Of a stretch of 64,000 bases of DNA, positions 1 through 8,911 are shown piece after piece. The translations under genes and the position numbers were made by a program. The DNA is from Gammaproteobacteria bacterium (GTDB lineage: Bacteria > Pseudomonadota > Gammaproteobacteria > Pseudomonadales > Pseudohongiellaceae): NCBI GenBank assembly GCA_041395725.1, contig JAWKZW010000001.1, forward strand, positions 1,302,001-1,366,000. Reading direction: 5' to 3'. The notes beneath the pieces are model-generated. The model was not told the origin of the DNA, did not search any database, and was given only the letters and a program-made list of their open reading frames with translations. Every line of letters begins with the position of its first letter. Position 1 is the stretch's first letter.

Positions 1-870
1 ACCACCGGATTCGACAAAACGAAAAAACTCGCCATTGCTGACCAGGTATTTGCTGGCCTTAAAAGAAGATACCTGGCGTTTATCCCGACCGTATTCATTG
101 TCCCAACCGAAGGTGGGCCATTGCCCGGGCTTGCCCAGCTCCAGTGTGGAAGGCCTGATTTCCAGCATCGGGTTATTGGCAGGATAGTCTTTGCCTGCCT
201 GGGGTTGAAGACTGGCAGCAGTACTCTGGCTGTAAGGAGCCGGCCAGCCCGACGGGGTAGTAACGTACTCCAGCGGCAGTTCGCGCATCAGAACACTGGA
301 GGTCTCCAGGTGGATACGCTCGTGTTCGAAGGCCATAGCCAGTGCCCAGCCCTGGCTGTCCCGCGTTATCGGTTCATCCAGGCAGGGGTGTGTCCTGATC
401 AGATTTTCGACCATCCGGTACACGGTATTCCGATACTCTATCACCTCTTCCAATTCGGGCCAGACGTCATCCTCACCCTCATGAAGGTCGTCCCAGGTCA
501 TTTCATCGACACCGGTCTCAAACAGCAGCTCGAACTCCTTGTTGACCGGCTCGGTGATCAGCCCGCTGACCAGCAGCTTGTTCACATACAGGCTGGCTGG
601 GTGGGCATAATAGAAAACCAGTGGATGGCGGGTTTTGTGATAGGGCCTGACAAAGAAGGCTTCTTTACTGGTCAGGGCAGAAAACAACAGCTCCGTCAGA
701 GACCAGGTATTCCTGAAATAGCTGAGTATGGCCTGACGACCGCCATTGAGATTCAGCAGGGGCAAGGAACGAAGCGTTGCCTCGAAGTGCTTGACGTGGG
801 GAAGCTCGTCGTCCTGACGGTACTTATAGACGGCTTCTTCCTTATTTTTCGTTGAATTACTGATTTGCAT
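1..870 (-). CDS. ovoA: 5-histidylcysteine sulfoxide synthase OvoA (3' end outside window)
   Basis: The minus strand is open from the ATG at 870 to the window edge (290 codons), so the C-terminal part is missing. The N-terminal half looks like a DinB-type domain, with RHPLVFYYAHPASLYVNKL around residues 75-95. A HERIHLET stretch (H-x3-H-x-E) near residue 190 matches the non-heme iron ligand motif of OvoA/EgtB sulfoxide synthases. The FGE-sulfatase-like domain then begins (KASKYLVSNGEFFRF at the edge). OvoA joins cysteine to histidine C5 in an oxygen-dependent reaction, the first step to ovothiol. The family is about 700 residues with a C-terminal methyltransferase domain, which cannot be seen here. 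It is divergent from the aminotransferase at 1021. The family call is firm; OvoA rather than EgtB is likely from the DinB/iron-motif wording. Confidence 0.85.
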   Translation of the reverse strand, partial: MQISNSTKNKEEAVYKYRQDDELPHVKHFEATLRSLPLLNLNGGRQAILSYFRNTWSLTELLFSALTSKEAFFVRPYHKTRHPLVFYYAHPASLYVNKLLVSGLITEPVNKEFELLFETGVDEMTWDDLHEGEDDVWPELEEVIEYRNTVYRMVENLIRTHPCLDEPITRDSQGWALAMAFEHERIHLETSSVLMRELPLEYVTTPSGWPAPYSQSTAASLQPQAGKDYPANNPMLEIRPSTLELGKPGQWPTFGWDNEYGRDKRQVSSFKASKYLVSNGEFFRFVESGG

Positions 871-1020
871 ACCTATCGCCTGTTTGTTCGCTGATCTGAA
901 TGGCCGCTGATGCCGAAACAATCTGCCTGACTGGAGCGACGGGTGTGGTAAATTTTATGCAGCCAGATTGTTAATGTAAACTTGGTTGTCTCTGAACCCT
1001 TTATCCGCCCGTCTCGAGGA

Positions 1021-2166
1021 ATGGCCTTGCTAAGCAAATTACCCACTGTCGGAACCACGATCTTCACCGTGATGTCAAAAATGGCCCAGGACTATGGCGC
1101 CATCAACCTGTCACAGGGATTTCCCGATTTCGATTGCCCTGCGCGACTGCGGGAGCTGGTCGCTCTCCACCTGAACGGTGGCAAAAACCAGTATCCCCCG
1201 ATGGCCGGAATTCCGGAGCTGCGAGAGCAGATCGCTCTAAAAGTAGCAGATTTATACGGATGCAGCGCCGATCCGGATCAGGAGGTGACAGTCACCTCTG
1301 GCGCGACCGAGGCCCTGTTCGATGCGGTGCAGGCCTGTGTTGGTCGCGGTGACGAAGTGATAGTCTTCGATCCAGCCTATGATTCCTACGTGCCGGCGAT
1401 CGATCTGGCAGGGGGAAAAGCTATCCATATTCCCCTTACCCTGCCAGATTACAGTATCGACTGGGAACGGGTCAGGGCCGCTGTGACGGACAGAACCCGT
1501 CTGATCATAATCAATTCCCCTCACAATCCCTGCGGCGCCATAATCAAGTACAGCGATCTCGAAGAACTGGCCAGCATAATGCGTGATCGGGACATTTATG
1601 TGCTTTCGGATGAAGTCTATGAGCATATGGTGTTTGACGGCCAGTCCCATTGCAGCGTGTTGAGCCACCAGGAATTACGCAGCAGAAGTTTTGCCGTCTT
1701 TTCATTTGGGAAAACCTATCATGCAACGGGCTGGAAGATTGCCTATTGCGTTGCCCCCCCGGAACTGACTGCCGAGTTTCGCAAAGTCCACCAGTTCGTC
1801 ACCTTTACCACGTCCAGCTTCATTCAGTACGGTCTGGCTGACTTCATGAAGGAATGTCCGGAACATGCCAAAGAACTGCCGGCCTTCTATCAGGAGAAAC
1901 GCGACCTGTTCGGCCAGCTGATAGCGAACTCACGGTTCAGCATCAAACCTTCCAGAGGCACTTATTTTCAGCTGGCCGATTATTCATCGATCAGCGATCT
2001 GCCCGACATGGAGTTCGTGACCTGGATGACAAAGCAGAAGGGCGTTGCCGCCATCCCCCTCAGCCCGTTTTATGAACAGGCCCCGGACACCCGTATGATC
2101 CGGTTCTGCTTCTGCAAGGATAACGCCACCCTGGAGCAGGCGGCAGAAATTCTGTGCGCTATCTAA
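1021..2166 (+). CDS. ybdL: Methionine-type PLP aminotransferase (YbdL/MtnE-like)
   Basis: Fold-type I class I/II aminotransferase. The protein opens with SKLPTVGTTIFTVMSKMA and INLSQGFPDFDCP, then NPHNPCGAI-type substrate wording (NSPHNPCG), SDEVYEH (PLP aspartate region) and SFGKTYHATGWK holding the Schiff-base lysine. This order and wording follow E. coli YbdL, a methionine/2-oxoacid aminotransferase of 386 residues; the ATG at 1021 gives 381. An in-frame TTG at 982 would add 13 residues with no counterpart, so 1021 was preferred, although GAGGA lies almost directly against the ATG. Divergent from ovoA with about 150 bp between, room for two promoters. Substrate preference (methionine, glutamine, or histidine/phenylalanine) cannot be settled from sequence. 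Confidence 0.85.
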   Translation: MALLSKLPTVGTTIFTVMSKMAQDYGAINLSQGFPDFDCPARLRELVALHLNGGKNQYPPMAGIPELREQIALKVADLYGCSADPDQEVTVTSGATEALFDAVQACVGRGDEVIVFDPAYDSYVPAIDLAGGKAIHIPLTLPDYSIDWERVRAAVTDRTRLIIINSPHNPCGAIIKYSDLEELASIMRDRDIYVLSDEVYEHMVFDGQSHCSVLSHQELRSRSFAVFSFGKTYHATGWKIAYCVAPPELTAEFRKVHQFVTFTTSSFIQYGLADFMKECPEHAKELPAFYQEKRDLFGQLIANSRFSIKPSRGTYFQLADYSSISDLPDMEFVTWMTKQKGVAAIPLSPFYEQAPDTRMIRFCFCKDNATLEQAAEILCAI

Positions 2167-2341
2167 TGGAAGCACGTGTTTTGTCTCCGGGTCAGATGGG
2201 GTGTGTGGTTGATGTGAGCGGGTTTTCAATAGAAGAAAGTATGCTCCGCTATCGAAATCAACGCTGTCAGCCGGCCTCCCCCGCCCCGTTATTGCCACTT
2301 GAACAGGCGACAGGAAGTGCCCGGTACATCCGGCACCACGG

Positions 2342-3397
2342 ATGCCCATGACCGATCTGGATATCAACAGGCTGGCTGCCGATATTCGCAACTGGGGGAC
2401 CGCACTGGGTTTCCAACAGATCGGCTTTACCGATGTGGACCTAAGCCGGTATCGCCCCTTCCTTGAAGACTGGCTGGCTAAACAGTTCCATGGCGAAATG
2501 AGCTACATGGCACGTAACCACGAGCTGCGCTGCCACCCTGACAAGTTGCTTAATGATACGCTCACTGTCATCAGCGTACGCATGGACTATTCGGCAACAC
2601 AGGACAACTCCCTGGAACCTCTGGACAGGAAATCTGCCGCCTATATAGCACGCTACGCCAGAGGACGGGATTACCACAAAGTGATTCGCAAGCGGTTGCA
2701 GAAACTCGCAGAACAGATTGAAGAGGCGGTCGGTGCCTTCGGCTATCGCGCCTTCGTCGATAGTGCCCCGGTGCTGGAGAGAGCACTGGCTGAGAAAGCC
2801 GGTTTAGGCTGGATCGGCAAGAACACCATGTTAATTAACAAACAGGCCGGCTCCTGGTTTTTCCTCGGCGAACTGTTTACCAACCTGCCTCTGCCAACAG
2901 ACAGCCCTGCCTCAGAACACTGCGGAACCTGTGCCGCCTGCCTGGAGATCTGCCCCACCAAGGCGTTCGTCGCCCCACATCAACTCGATGCCAGGCGCTG
3001 CATCTCCTATTTAACCATTGAGTTAAAAACTGCCATCCCCGAAGCATTGCGCCCCCTCATCGGCAATCGGGTATTCGGCTGTGACGACTGCCAGCTGATC
3101 TGCCCCTGGAACAAGTTCACCTCCCCAACCCGGGAAACGGATTTCTCACCCCGCCACTCTCTGGATGACAGCGACCTGTTGCAGCTGTTCCAGTGGAGTG
3201 AAGAGGAGTTTCTGCAACGGACTGAAGGCTCCGCGATCCGTCGCACCGGCTACCAGGGCTGGCTGCGCAACCTGGCTGTAGCGCTGGGCAACGCGGACAG
3301 CAGCCCGGAGATTGTGCGCGCCCTGCAGGCAAAACAGCACCACCCTTCGGCGCTGGTGCGGGAGCACGTGGAATGGGCGCTGGCGCAGCACCGCTAA
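2342..3397 (+). CDS. queG: Epoxyqueuosine reductase QueG
   Basis: Cobalamin-dependent iron-sulfur enzyme converting epoxyqueuosine to queuosine in tRNA anticodons; cytosolic. The sequence shows the N-terminal QueG domain (GFQQIGFTDVDLS, DYHKVIRKRL), the GWIGKNTMLIN motif, and a ferredoxin-like part with CGTCAACLEICPTKAF and a second cluster motif CDDCQLICPWN. A HEAT-like tail follows (HHPSALVREHVEWALAQH). Length 351 residues against about 380 in E. coli. Two in-frame ATGs lie at 2342 and 2348 with no strong ribosome site; the first is used. Its proximity to orn and rsgA matches the queG/orn/rsgA/psd neighbourhood common in Gammaproteobacteria. Confidence 0.93.
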   Translation: MPMTDLDINRLAADIRNWGTALGFQQIGFTDVDLSRYRPFLEDWLAKQFHGEMSYMARNHELRCHPDKLLNDTLTVISVRMDYSATQDNSLEPLDRKSAAYIARYARGRDYHKVIRKRLQKLAEQIEEAVGAFGYRAFVDSAPVLERALAEKAGLGWIGKNTMLINKQAGSWFFLGELFTNLPLPTDSPASEHCGTCAACLEICPTKAFVAPHQLDARRCISYLTIELKTAIPEALRPLIGNRVFGCDDCQLICPWNKFTSPTRETDFSPRHSLDDSDLLQLFQWSEEEFLQRTEGSAIRRTGYQGWLRNLAVALGNADSSPEIVRALQAKQHHPSALVREHVEWALAQHR

Positions 3398-3440
3398 ACA
3401 CCCTCCTTCCGACGGTCCCCCCGGAATTAGGCGAAGGCCA

Positions 3441-3555
3441 ATCGAAGCCCAGGGGATGCGGGGAAGATTTTCCGAACAATCAGGCCGCAGGCCGTGAGGG
3501 AAAACTTACCCGGAGCCCCGCCAAGCTGCTCGTCAACCACCAGTCCCCTCGAAGC
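3441..3555. repeat. 115-bp direct repeat, copy 1
   Basis: This 115-bp stretch is repeated in the same orientation at 3755-3869 with about 7 mismatches and no gaps. It can fold: AAGATTTTCC (3464-3473, one bulge) pairs with GGGAAAACTT (from about 3499), and GGCCGCAGGCC forms a small inner hairpin. GGGG/CCCC tracts close the outside. No convincing coding frame crosses it. It lies in the 500-bp gap between queG and the convergent orn gene. Confidence 0.85.
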
Positions 3556-3754
3556 CAGACTCATAAGCACCGAGGGCACCTTCGAACGACTCTGTGCGGG
3601 TCAGCCCGCGGAGTGCTTCCTCCTCGCGGCTGACGCCTGATTGCTCGTCAAAAGCTCTCCGCGACCTGCCCCTGAAGTCGTCAGGAATACGGGATTCTGA
3701 AAGAAGAGATAATTACACCCAGAAAGACAGCCAACCAGAAACATGCGATATCAA

Positions 3755-3869
3755 ATCGAGGCCTAGGGGATCCGGGGAAGATTTCCCGAACAATCAGGCC
3801 GCAGGCCGTGAGGGAAAACTTACCCGGAGCCCCGCTAACCTGCTCGTCAACCTCCAGTCCCCTCGAAGC
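3755..3869. repeat. 115-bp direct repeat, copy 2
   Basis: Second copy of the repeat at 3441-3555, separated from it by 199 bp of unrelated sequence. The stem-forming tracts and the central GGCCGCAGGCC are unchanged between the copies; most mismatches lie toward the ends. It ends 29 bp from the orn stop codon. Confidence 0.85.
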
Positions 3870-3898
3870 GAACATAAATAAAAACGAGCATAACCCCA

Positions 3899-4444
3899 TC
3901 AATCAAGCCGAAAAAAATGCTCCCGGTAATAAGCCAGCTCCTCGATAGAATCCTTGATGTCGTCCAGGGCGATATGCTTACTCTGCTTATTGAAGCCGGC
4001 CAGCATAGCCGGCTTCCAGCGACGGGCAATCTCCTTGACGCTGCTCACGTCCAGATTGCGATAATGAAAAAACGCCTCCAGGTCAGGCATGTGGCGGGAC
4101 AGGAAACGACGGTCCTGGCAAATGCTGTTGCCGCACATGGGAGAGGCGTTCTCATCGACCCAGTGGCGTAGAAAATCAATAGTCTGCCGTTGCCCCTCGG
4201 CCTCATCCACCTTGCTGTCCTTCACCCGCTGAATCAGCCCGGACTGCCCATGGTGCTCCTGATTCCAGTCATCCATGGCATCCAGCGCCTGCTGAGACTG
4301 GTGGATCGCAAGTACAGGCCCCTCCGCCAGGATATTCAGGTACGGGTCGGTGACGAGGGTGGCGATTTCGATAATCAGATCGGTATCCGGATTCAGACCC
4401 GTCATTTCGAGGTCTATCCAGATCAGGTTCAGACTCTTATCCAT
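3899..4444 (-). CDS. orn: Oligoribonuclease
   Basis: DEDDh 3'-5' exoribonuclease degrading 2-5 nt RNAs and pGpG. The start at 4444 gives 181 residues, the same length as E. coli Orn; a longer open frame upstream to 4570 has no family support. Visible: NLIWIDLEMTGLNPDTD (first acidic pair), LAEGPVLAIHQ, CGNSICQDRRFL (third acidic residue) and KHIALDDIKDSIEEL (His and last Asp). Divergent from rsgA with 120 bp between starts. In Pseudomonas this enzyme closes c-di-GMP breakdown, relevant to the HD-GYP protein at 38 kb, but no direct link is visible. Confidence 0.96.
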   Translation of the reverse strand: MDKSLNLIWIDLEMTGLNPDTDLIIEIATLVTDPYLNILAEGPVLAIHQSQQALDAMDDWNQEHHGQSGLIQRVKDSKVDEAEGQRQTIDFLRHWVDENASPMCGNSICQDRRFLSRHMPDLEAFFHYRNLDVSSVKEIARRWKPAMLAGFNKQSKHIALDDIKDSIEELAYYREHFFRLD

Positions 4445-4563
4445 GCAGTAATATCCGCCTCGCTCAGTGACCAGTGCCCGGATTCTAGCAAAGCCTGGCG
4501 AAGGTGAGTATGCCATAATGACCGTCGCCACCCGGTGCACAGAAGTTGGCAGTAACTGGAACG

Positions 4564-5574
4564 ATGACAAAAAGACGACTTACCAGGCAACAGGAACAGC
4601 GTATCCGGCAGCGCCAGAGGCAGCAGGTTGACGAGCGGCAGAAAGTCGACGAAGACGGCAATCTAGCAGCGGACAGCACTGGACGGGCCGGTCTGGTGAC
4701 CTGTAATTTTGGCCAGCAGCTCGAAGTGGAGGCGCTGGAAGGCCCCCAGGCAGGTCAGTTGTTTCGCTGCTATCAACGCAGCAATCTGCCGCCACTGGTT
4801 TGTGGCGACCGGGTGGTCTTTGCGACCGATCAGGAAGAGGGCGGTGTCATCGTGGGTCTGGAAGAGCGGCATAATGTGTTCTGCCGCCCGGGAGCCAGCG
4901 GCCAGCTTAAACCGGTGGCCGCCAACATCGATCTGGTGCTGGTGGTTCTGGCTCCCCGCCCGGAGCCGTTCCTGAATCTGCTGGATCGCTACCTGGTAGC
5001 CGTTGAAAACCTGTCGCTGAAGCCTCTGATTGTTATCAACAAGAGTGATTTGCGCGATACGGAGCCGGTGCCGGTGATCGACACCGTCCTTGAGGACTAC
5101 CCGGCGCTGGGCTACGACGTTCTGGAAATCTCTGCTCATGCCGGGCTGGGGCTGGGGCGGCTCAAGGCAGCGCTGGCCGGCAAGACAACAGTGGTTGTCG
5201 GGCAATCCGGTGTTGGCAAGTCATCCCTGGTCAATGCGCTAAGCACGGAAATCTCCGCCCGGGTCGGAGGGCTTTCCGGAGGTGCCGGCAAGGGAACCCA
5301 CACCACCACCGCGGCGCAATTGTTTCATCTCGACGGTTTTAACCTGATCGATTCGCCAGGGATAAGAGAGTTCGGGCTTTGGCATATCAGCCCCGCGCAA
5401 CTGCTGGACGGCTTCGTGGAGTTCCGGCCCTACCTGGGGCAGTGTAAATTCCGGGACTGCAGCCATAACAACGAGCCGGGTTGTGCGTTACGCGCCGCGG
5501 TGGCAACAGGCGCGATCCAGGCTTACCGGCTGGAAAACTGTTTTCAAATTCTGGCCAGCCTGCAGGCAGTTTGA
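4564..5574 (+). CDS. rsgA: Ribosome small-subunit GTPase RsgA
   Basis: Circularly permuted GTPase acting in late 30S maturation. An arginine/glutamine-rich N-terminus is followed by an OB-fold, then the permuted motifs: NKSD (about residue 159), GQSGVGKSS (about 213) and DSPG (about 265). A C-terminal zinc-binding segment shows CKFRDCSHNNEPGCA. The ATG at 4564 gives 336 residues with the usual basic N-terminus. Divergent from orn; followed by rhdA and psd, an order also seen in Pseudomonas without the motAB genes that lie between there. Confidence 0.96.
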   Translation: MTKRRLTRQQEQRIRQRQRQQVDERQKVDEDGNLAADSTGRAGLVTCNFGQQLEVEALEGPQAGQLFRCYQRSNLPPLVCGDRVVFATDQEEGGVIVGLEERHNVFCRPGASGQLKPVAANIDLVLVVLAPRPEPFLNLLDRYLVAVENLSLKPLIVINKSDLRDTEPVPVIDTVLEDYPALGYDVLEISAHAGLGLGRLKAALAGKTTVVVGQSGVGKSSLVNALSTEISARVGGLSGGAGKGTHTTTAAQLFHLDGFNLIDSPGIREFGLWHISPAQLLDGFVEFRPYLGQCKFRDCSHNNEPGCALRAAVATGAIQAYRLENCFQILASLQAV

Positions 5575-5630
5575 CTCTATTGTATTGTCGCCAAGGTTAT
5601 CCGCGCAGCAGTCCAGAACCAGCAATGCAG

Positions 5631-5661
5631 GAAACCTCTGACCAATTACCACGATGCTCTG
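5631..5661 (+). repeat. Solitary 31-bp TIR-like motif (family of 51089-51340)
   Basis: This 31-bp segment matches the left end of the 252-bp element at 51089 at most positions (shared core CCTCTGA, TTACCAC and ATGCTCTG). It lies in the short gap between rsgA and rhdA. No partner in inverted orientation was found nearby, so it is a solitary end, or a conserved motif of another kind. Confidence 0.6.
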
Positions 5662-5712
5662 GCCCGGTTAACAAGATAGACTAGCGCCCTCAGAATACGG
5701 ACACCGACTTTT

Positions 5713-6528
5713 ATGACCACGGACAAGTTACCGCTTATTATCGAAGCCGAACAACTCGAGAAGATACTTGATCAGGCTGACCTTCTGATCATCGATCTGT
5801 GCCAACCAAGCGTCTACGAGCGGCTTCATGTGCCGGGTGCTGTGCATGTGAACCCGGCGGAACTGATGAGTGGAAAACCTCCCGCCACGGGCAAATTACC
5901 GGACCGGTCGCGGCTGACAGCGCTGTTTTCGCGCCTGGGCCTCAGCGCGGAGAAGTTCGTGGTTGCCTACGACGACGAAGGCGGCGGCTGGGCCGGTCGC
6001 TTTCTTTGGACGCTGGATGTAGTAGGCCATAGACGCCATGCCTACCTGAACGGGGGCATTCACGCCTGGCTTGATGAGGGCCGCCCGACGCAGGCCGGTA
6101 TTGAGGAACCGACCCCGGTCAAATTCGAAGCCAACCTGAACCCCGCCGTGATCGCGACCCTGCAGGAGGTGCTGGAGGAAATACCCAGGTCTGATTCGAT
6201 TGTCTGGGACGCCCGCTCAGCAGAGGAATATAATGGCTACCGGCGGGGTGCTTTGCGCAACGGTCACATCCCTGGCGCAGTCAACCTGGACTGGCTGGAA
6301 ACGATGGATCGCAGCAACAACCTGCGGCTGCTGCCCCTGGAGCAATTGCAGGAAAAACTGTCGGCCGTCGGCATCACCAGAGACAAGCGGATTATCACCC
6401 ACTGTCAGACCCATCATCGCTCCGGTCTGACTTACCTGATCGGCAAGGCACTGGGGCTGAACATAAAAGCCTATGACGGATCCTGGGCGGAATGGGGCAA
6501 CGACCCCGATACGCCGATAGAATCCTGA
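5713..6528 (+). CDS. rhdA: Thiosulfate/mercaptopyruvate sulfurtransferase (RhdA-type rhodanese)
   Basis: Two rhodanese domains in 271 residues: an inactive N-terminal one (about 10-125) and a catalytic C-terminal one (about 145-265). The active-site loop HCQTHHRSG holds the persulfide cysteine and matches the CQTHHRS loop of Azotobacter RhdA, a protein of the same length. It transfers sulfane sulfur from thiosulfate or 3-mercaptopyruvate to a thiophilic acceptor in the cytosol. ATG at 5713 follows a short leader. It sits between rsgA and psd, as in Pseudomonas. Confidence 0.9.
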   Translation: MTTDKLPLIIEAEQLEKILDQADLLIIDLCQPSVYERLHVPGAVHVNPAELMSGKPPATGKLPDRSRLTALFSRLGLSAEKFVVAYDDEGGGWAGRFLWTLDVVGHRRHAYLNGGIHAWLDEGRPTQAGIEEPTPVKFEANLNPAVIATLQEVLEEIPRSDSIVWDARSAEEYNGYRRGALRNGHIPGAVNLDWLETMDRSNNLRLLPLEQLQEKLSAVGITRDKRIITHCQTHHRSGLTYLIGKALGLNIKAYDGSWAEWGNDPDTPIES

Positions 6529-6618
6529 ACCACGAGGCAGCAACAGAACCGATGCGAACACTGCTTGCCGGCAATTGTGCATGCCGACACTGTCGGCGCC
6601 ACTGACCTGAGATTGGAA

Positions 6619-7482
6619 ATGGACCGTTTTTTTGTTTATTTACAACACCTGATTCCCCAGCATGGGCTTTCCCGGCTGACAGGCCGACTCGCCAACTGTC
6701 GCTTAGCCTGGATCAAAAACCCCTTCATCTTTCTCTTTGCCCGTCTCTTTAAAGTGGACCTTGGCGAAGCCAGAATTCAGGACTGCCGTCAGTTCCAGCA
6801 CTTTAACGATTTCTTCACGCGGGAACTGCTGGCAGGCAGCCGTCCGCTGGCTGGAGACGCCCGGACCCTGGTCAGCCCGGCCGATGGCATCATCAGTCAA
6901 TTGGGCCCGATTCGCGAGCAGAGCCTGTTGCAGGCCAAGGGTATCGAATACTCCGCTGAGGCCCTGTTGGGTGGTGACGAGCAGGATTTCCGGCTGTTTA
7001 AGAATGGCAGCTTCCTTACCATCTACCTGTCGCCACGAGACTACCACCGGGTGCACATGCCGATCGCCGGAAAATTACTGCGCACCGTCTATATACCTGG
7101 CAAGCTGCTTTCGGTTAACCGTCAGACTACCCGCCTGGTGCCTGACCTGTTTACACGCAATGAACGGCTGGTGTGTCTGTTCGACACCGAGGCAGGTCCC
7201 ATGGCCATGGTTCTGGTAGGCGCCATGATCGTGGCCGGCATTCAAACGGTATGGGGCGGCAAGGCCTGCCCGAGCGATCACGGCCTGAAGCGGCAGAACT
7301 ATAACCGGTTGACATCCCAGGTCCGCCTTGAGCGAGGCGCTGAGATGGGGCGGTTTATGCTGGGTTCCACCGTCATTCTGTTATTCGGCCCCAACGCCGT
7401 GACGTTGAGCGCCAGCCTGGCGGAAGGCAGCCCCATTCGCCTGGGGGAGGCGATCGCCAACAGGCCCTCCCCAGAAAGTTGA
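6619..7482 (+). CDS. psd: Phosphatidylserine decarboxylase proenzyme
   Basis: Membrane-associated enzyme making phosphatidylethanolamine. FNDFFTREL, the SPADGIISQLG segment, LSPRDYHRVHMP (catalytic histidines) and the self-cleavage motif LGSTVILLF are all present; cleavage at Gly-Ser yields the pyruvoyl subunit. The ATG at 6619 (MDRFFVYLQHLIPQHGLSRL) aligns with the E. coli N-terminus and gives 287 residues; a TTG further upstream is open but unsupported. The gene is followed 57 bp later by rpiA on the same strand. Confidence 0.94.
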   Translation: MDRFFVYLQHLIPQHGLSRLTGRLANCRLAWIKNPFIFLFARLFKVDLGEARIQDCRQFQHFNDFFTRELLAGSRPLAGDARTLVSPADGIISQLGPIREQSLLQAKGIEYSAEALLGGDEQDFRLFKNGSFLTIYLSPRDYHRVHMPIAGKLLRTVYIPGKLLSVNRQTTRLVPDLFTRNERLVCLFDTEAGPMAMVLVGAMIVAGIQTVWGGKACPSDHGLKRQNYNRLTSQVRLERGAEMGRFMLGSTVILLFGPNAVTLSASLAEGSPIRLGEAIANRPSPES

Positions 7483-7538
7483 TTCACTTATTTTTCAGGC
7501 CTGAACAGGTCTGCACCAGCAAGCCGGAGAACAGCGCG

Positions 7539-8210
7539 ATGGATCAGAACGAATTGAAAAAACAGGTTGCCAGAGCCGCCCTTTCCTATATTGAGCCTTT
7601 ACTTGAAAAGGACTCGGTGATCGGAGTCGGGACGGGGTCCACGACCAATTGTTTTATCGAAGAGCTGGCATCGATCAGAGACAAGATCTATGGAACGGTG
7701 TCCAGTTCCGAAGCGTCCGCGGCCAGGCTCAAGGAACTGGGCATTCCGGTTTATGATCTGAACAGTGTCGACGAGGTGACTTTCTACGTGGACGGTGCGG
7801 ACGAGGCAAACAAATACCTGCAGCTGATAAAAGGCGGTGGCGCAGCGCTGACCCGGGAGAAAATTGTTGCTGCCGTTGCACGCCAGTTTGTCTGCATCGT
7901 CGACGAATCAAAAATGGTCGATGTACTGGGCCATTTCCCTTTGCCGGTAGAAGTCATTCCCATGGCTCGCAGCTATGTCGCCCGGCAAATTGTCAAACTG
8001 GGTGGCGACCCGGTTTACCGGGAAGGGTGCGTGACAGATAACGGCAATCACATTCTGGATGTCTATCATCTGTCCATTGTCGATCCACGGGAATTGGAGC
8101 AACAGTTGAACCAGGTTACCGGGGTTGTAACCAACGGTCTATTCGCCGTGCGCCCTGCCGATTACCTGCTGGTTGCCAGCCAGGAGGGCATCAAGTCCTA
8201 CAAACCCTAA
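7539..8210 (+). CDS. rpiA: Ribose-5-phosphate isomerase A
   Basis: Converts ribose-5-phosphate and ribulose-5-phosphate in the pentose phosphate pathway. GVGTGSTTNCFIEEL (phosphate loop), VDGADEANKYLQLIKGGGAALTREK (catalytic Asp/Lys region) and the end GLFAVRPADYLLVA are characteristic. The ATG at 7539, with GGAGA upstream, gives 223 residues against 219 in E. coli. An open extension to 7479 overlaps psd and is not supported. Close to serA, as in many Gammaproteobacteria. Confidence 0.96.
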   Translation: MDQNELKKQVARAALSYIEPLLEKDSVIGVGTGSTTNCFIEELASIRDKIYGTVSSSEASAARLKELGIPVYDLNSVDEVTFYVDGADEANKYLQLIKGGGAALTREKIVAAVARQFVCIVDESKMVDVLGHFPLPVEVIPMARSYVARQIVKLGGDPVYREGCVTDNGNHILDVYHLSIVDPRELEQQLNQVTGVVTNGLFAVRPADYLLVASQEGIKSYKP

Positions 8211-8388
8211 GCGGCACCTACTGGATTCTCGCAATTATTCGGGACGCAGGACACCACGGGTCACGCTATGACTGCCTCGAAAGCTCCGGTTCAATTTTCA
8301 GCACCGTAAGGTGACATGCAACAATCGACAAGAGACTTTTATACCACTGGGTATAACAGACGTGCTCGGTGGGTGCAGGCTCTTAACG

Positions 8389-8419
8389 ATTGAAGACCGG
8401 GCCAGGCCCGGTCTTCAAT
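8389..8419. terminator. Perfect 15-bp-arm hairpin between convergent rpiA and csp
   Basis: Arms 8389-8403 and 8405-8419 are perfectly complementary around one central base and are GC-rich in the inner part. It lies ten bases past the csp stop on the minus strand and about 180 bases past rpiA. There is no clear U-tract on either strand, so bidirectional termination or mRNA 3'-end protection is inferred. Confidence 0.6.
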
Positions 8420-8428
8420 AGATAACAC

Positions 8429-8638
8429 TTACAGAGGAGTTACGTTTTCCGCCTGTGGACCTTTCTGACCCTGAGTAACCTCCATGGTTACTTTCTGGCC
8501 TTCGCTCAGGGACCTTCTACCAGTACCGTTAATCGCGCTGAAATGTACGAAAACATCCTTACCTTCGGCTTGTTCAATAAACCCGAAACCTTTCTCGTCA
8601 TTGAACCACTTAACAGTACCTTCTACTAAATCTGACAT
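8429..8638 (-). CDS. CspA-family cold-shock protein
   Basis: A 69-residue single-domain nucleic-acid chaperone. TVKWFNDEKGFGFIEQ contains RNP1 and DVFVHFSAI contains RNP2; the length is typical of CspA-family members. It melts secondary structure in mRNA. A leader of over 100 bases before the next gene leaves room for the long 5' UTR usual in this family. Which paralogue (cold-induced or constitutive) cannot be told. Confidence 0.95.
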   Translation of the reverse strand: MSDLVEGTVKWFNDEKGFGFIEQAEGKDVFVHFSAINGTGRRSLSEGQKVTMEVTQGQKGPQAENVTPL

Positions 8639-8911
8639 ATCTTTCTCTTATATTGCTAATTACCGGGGTATTTCAGGCCTTTTACACGGGTAATCGGCCT
8701 AGATTCCTACATGGAATCGCTCTCGAGTTTACTCCCAACCCGAAATAGATGGAATATTAAAATCAACATAAATGCCTGTTGTCCGACCAAATGCCAATTT
8801 TTTGTGACGGATTAATCAGAGCCTCCTTAATTGTGACAAATTCATTACCCGGGCACGACTGCCCAGCCTGTTCTGTCCGTTTCCGGCAACGTTCGGGGCC
8901 TGATCTGACTC

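Noticed and set aside
121..855. Long open frame on the plus strand
   Set aside because: Antisense to ovoA, whose minus-strand reading has clear domain motifs; the plus reading has none.
3441..3869. CRISPR-like array
   Set aside because: Only two copies of a 115-bp unit with a 199-bp spacer and no cas genes.
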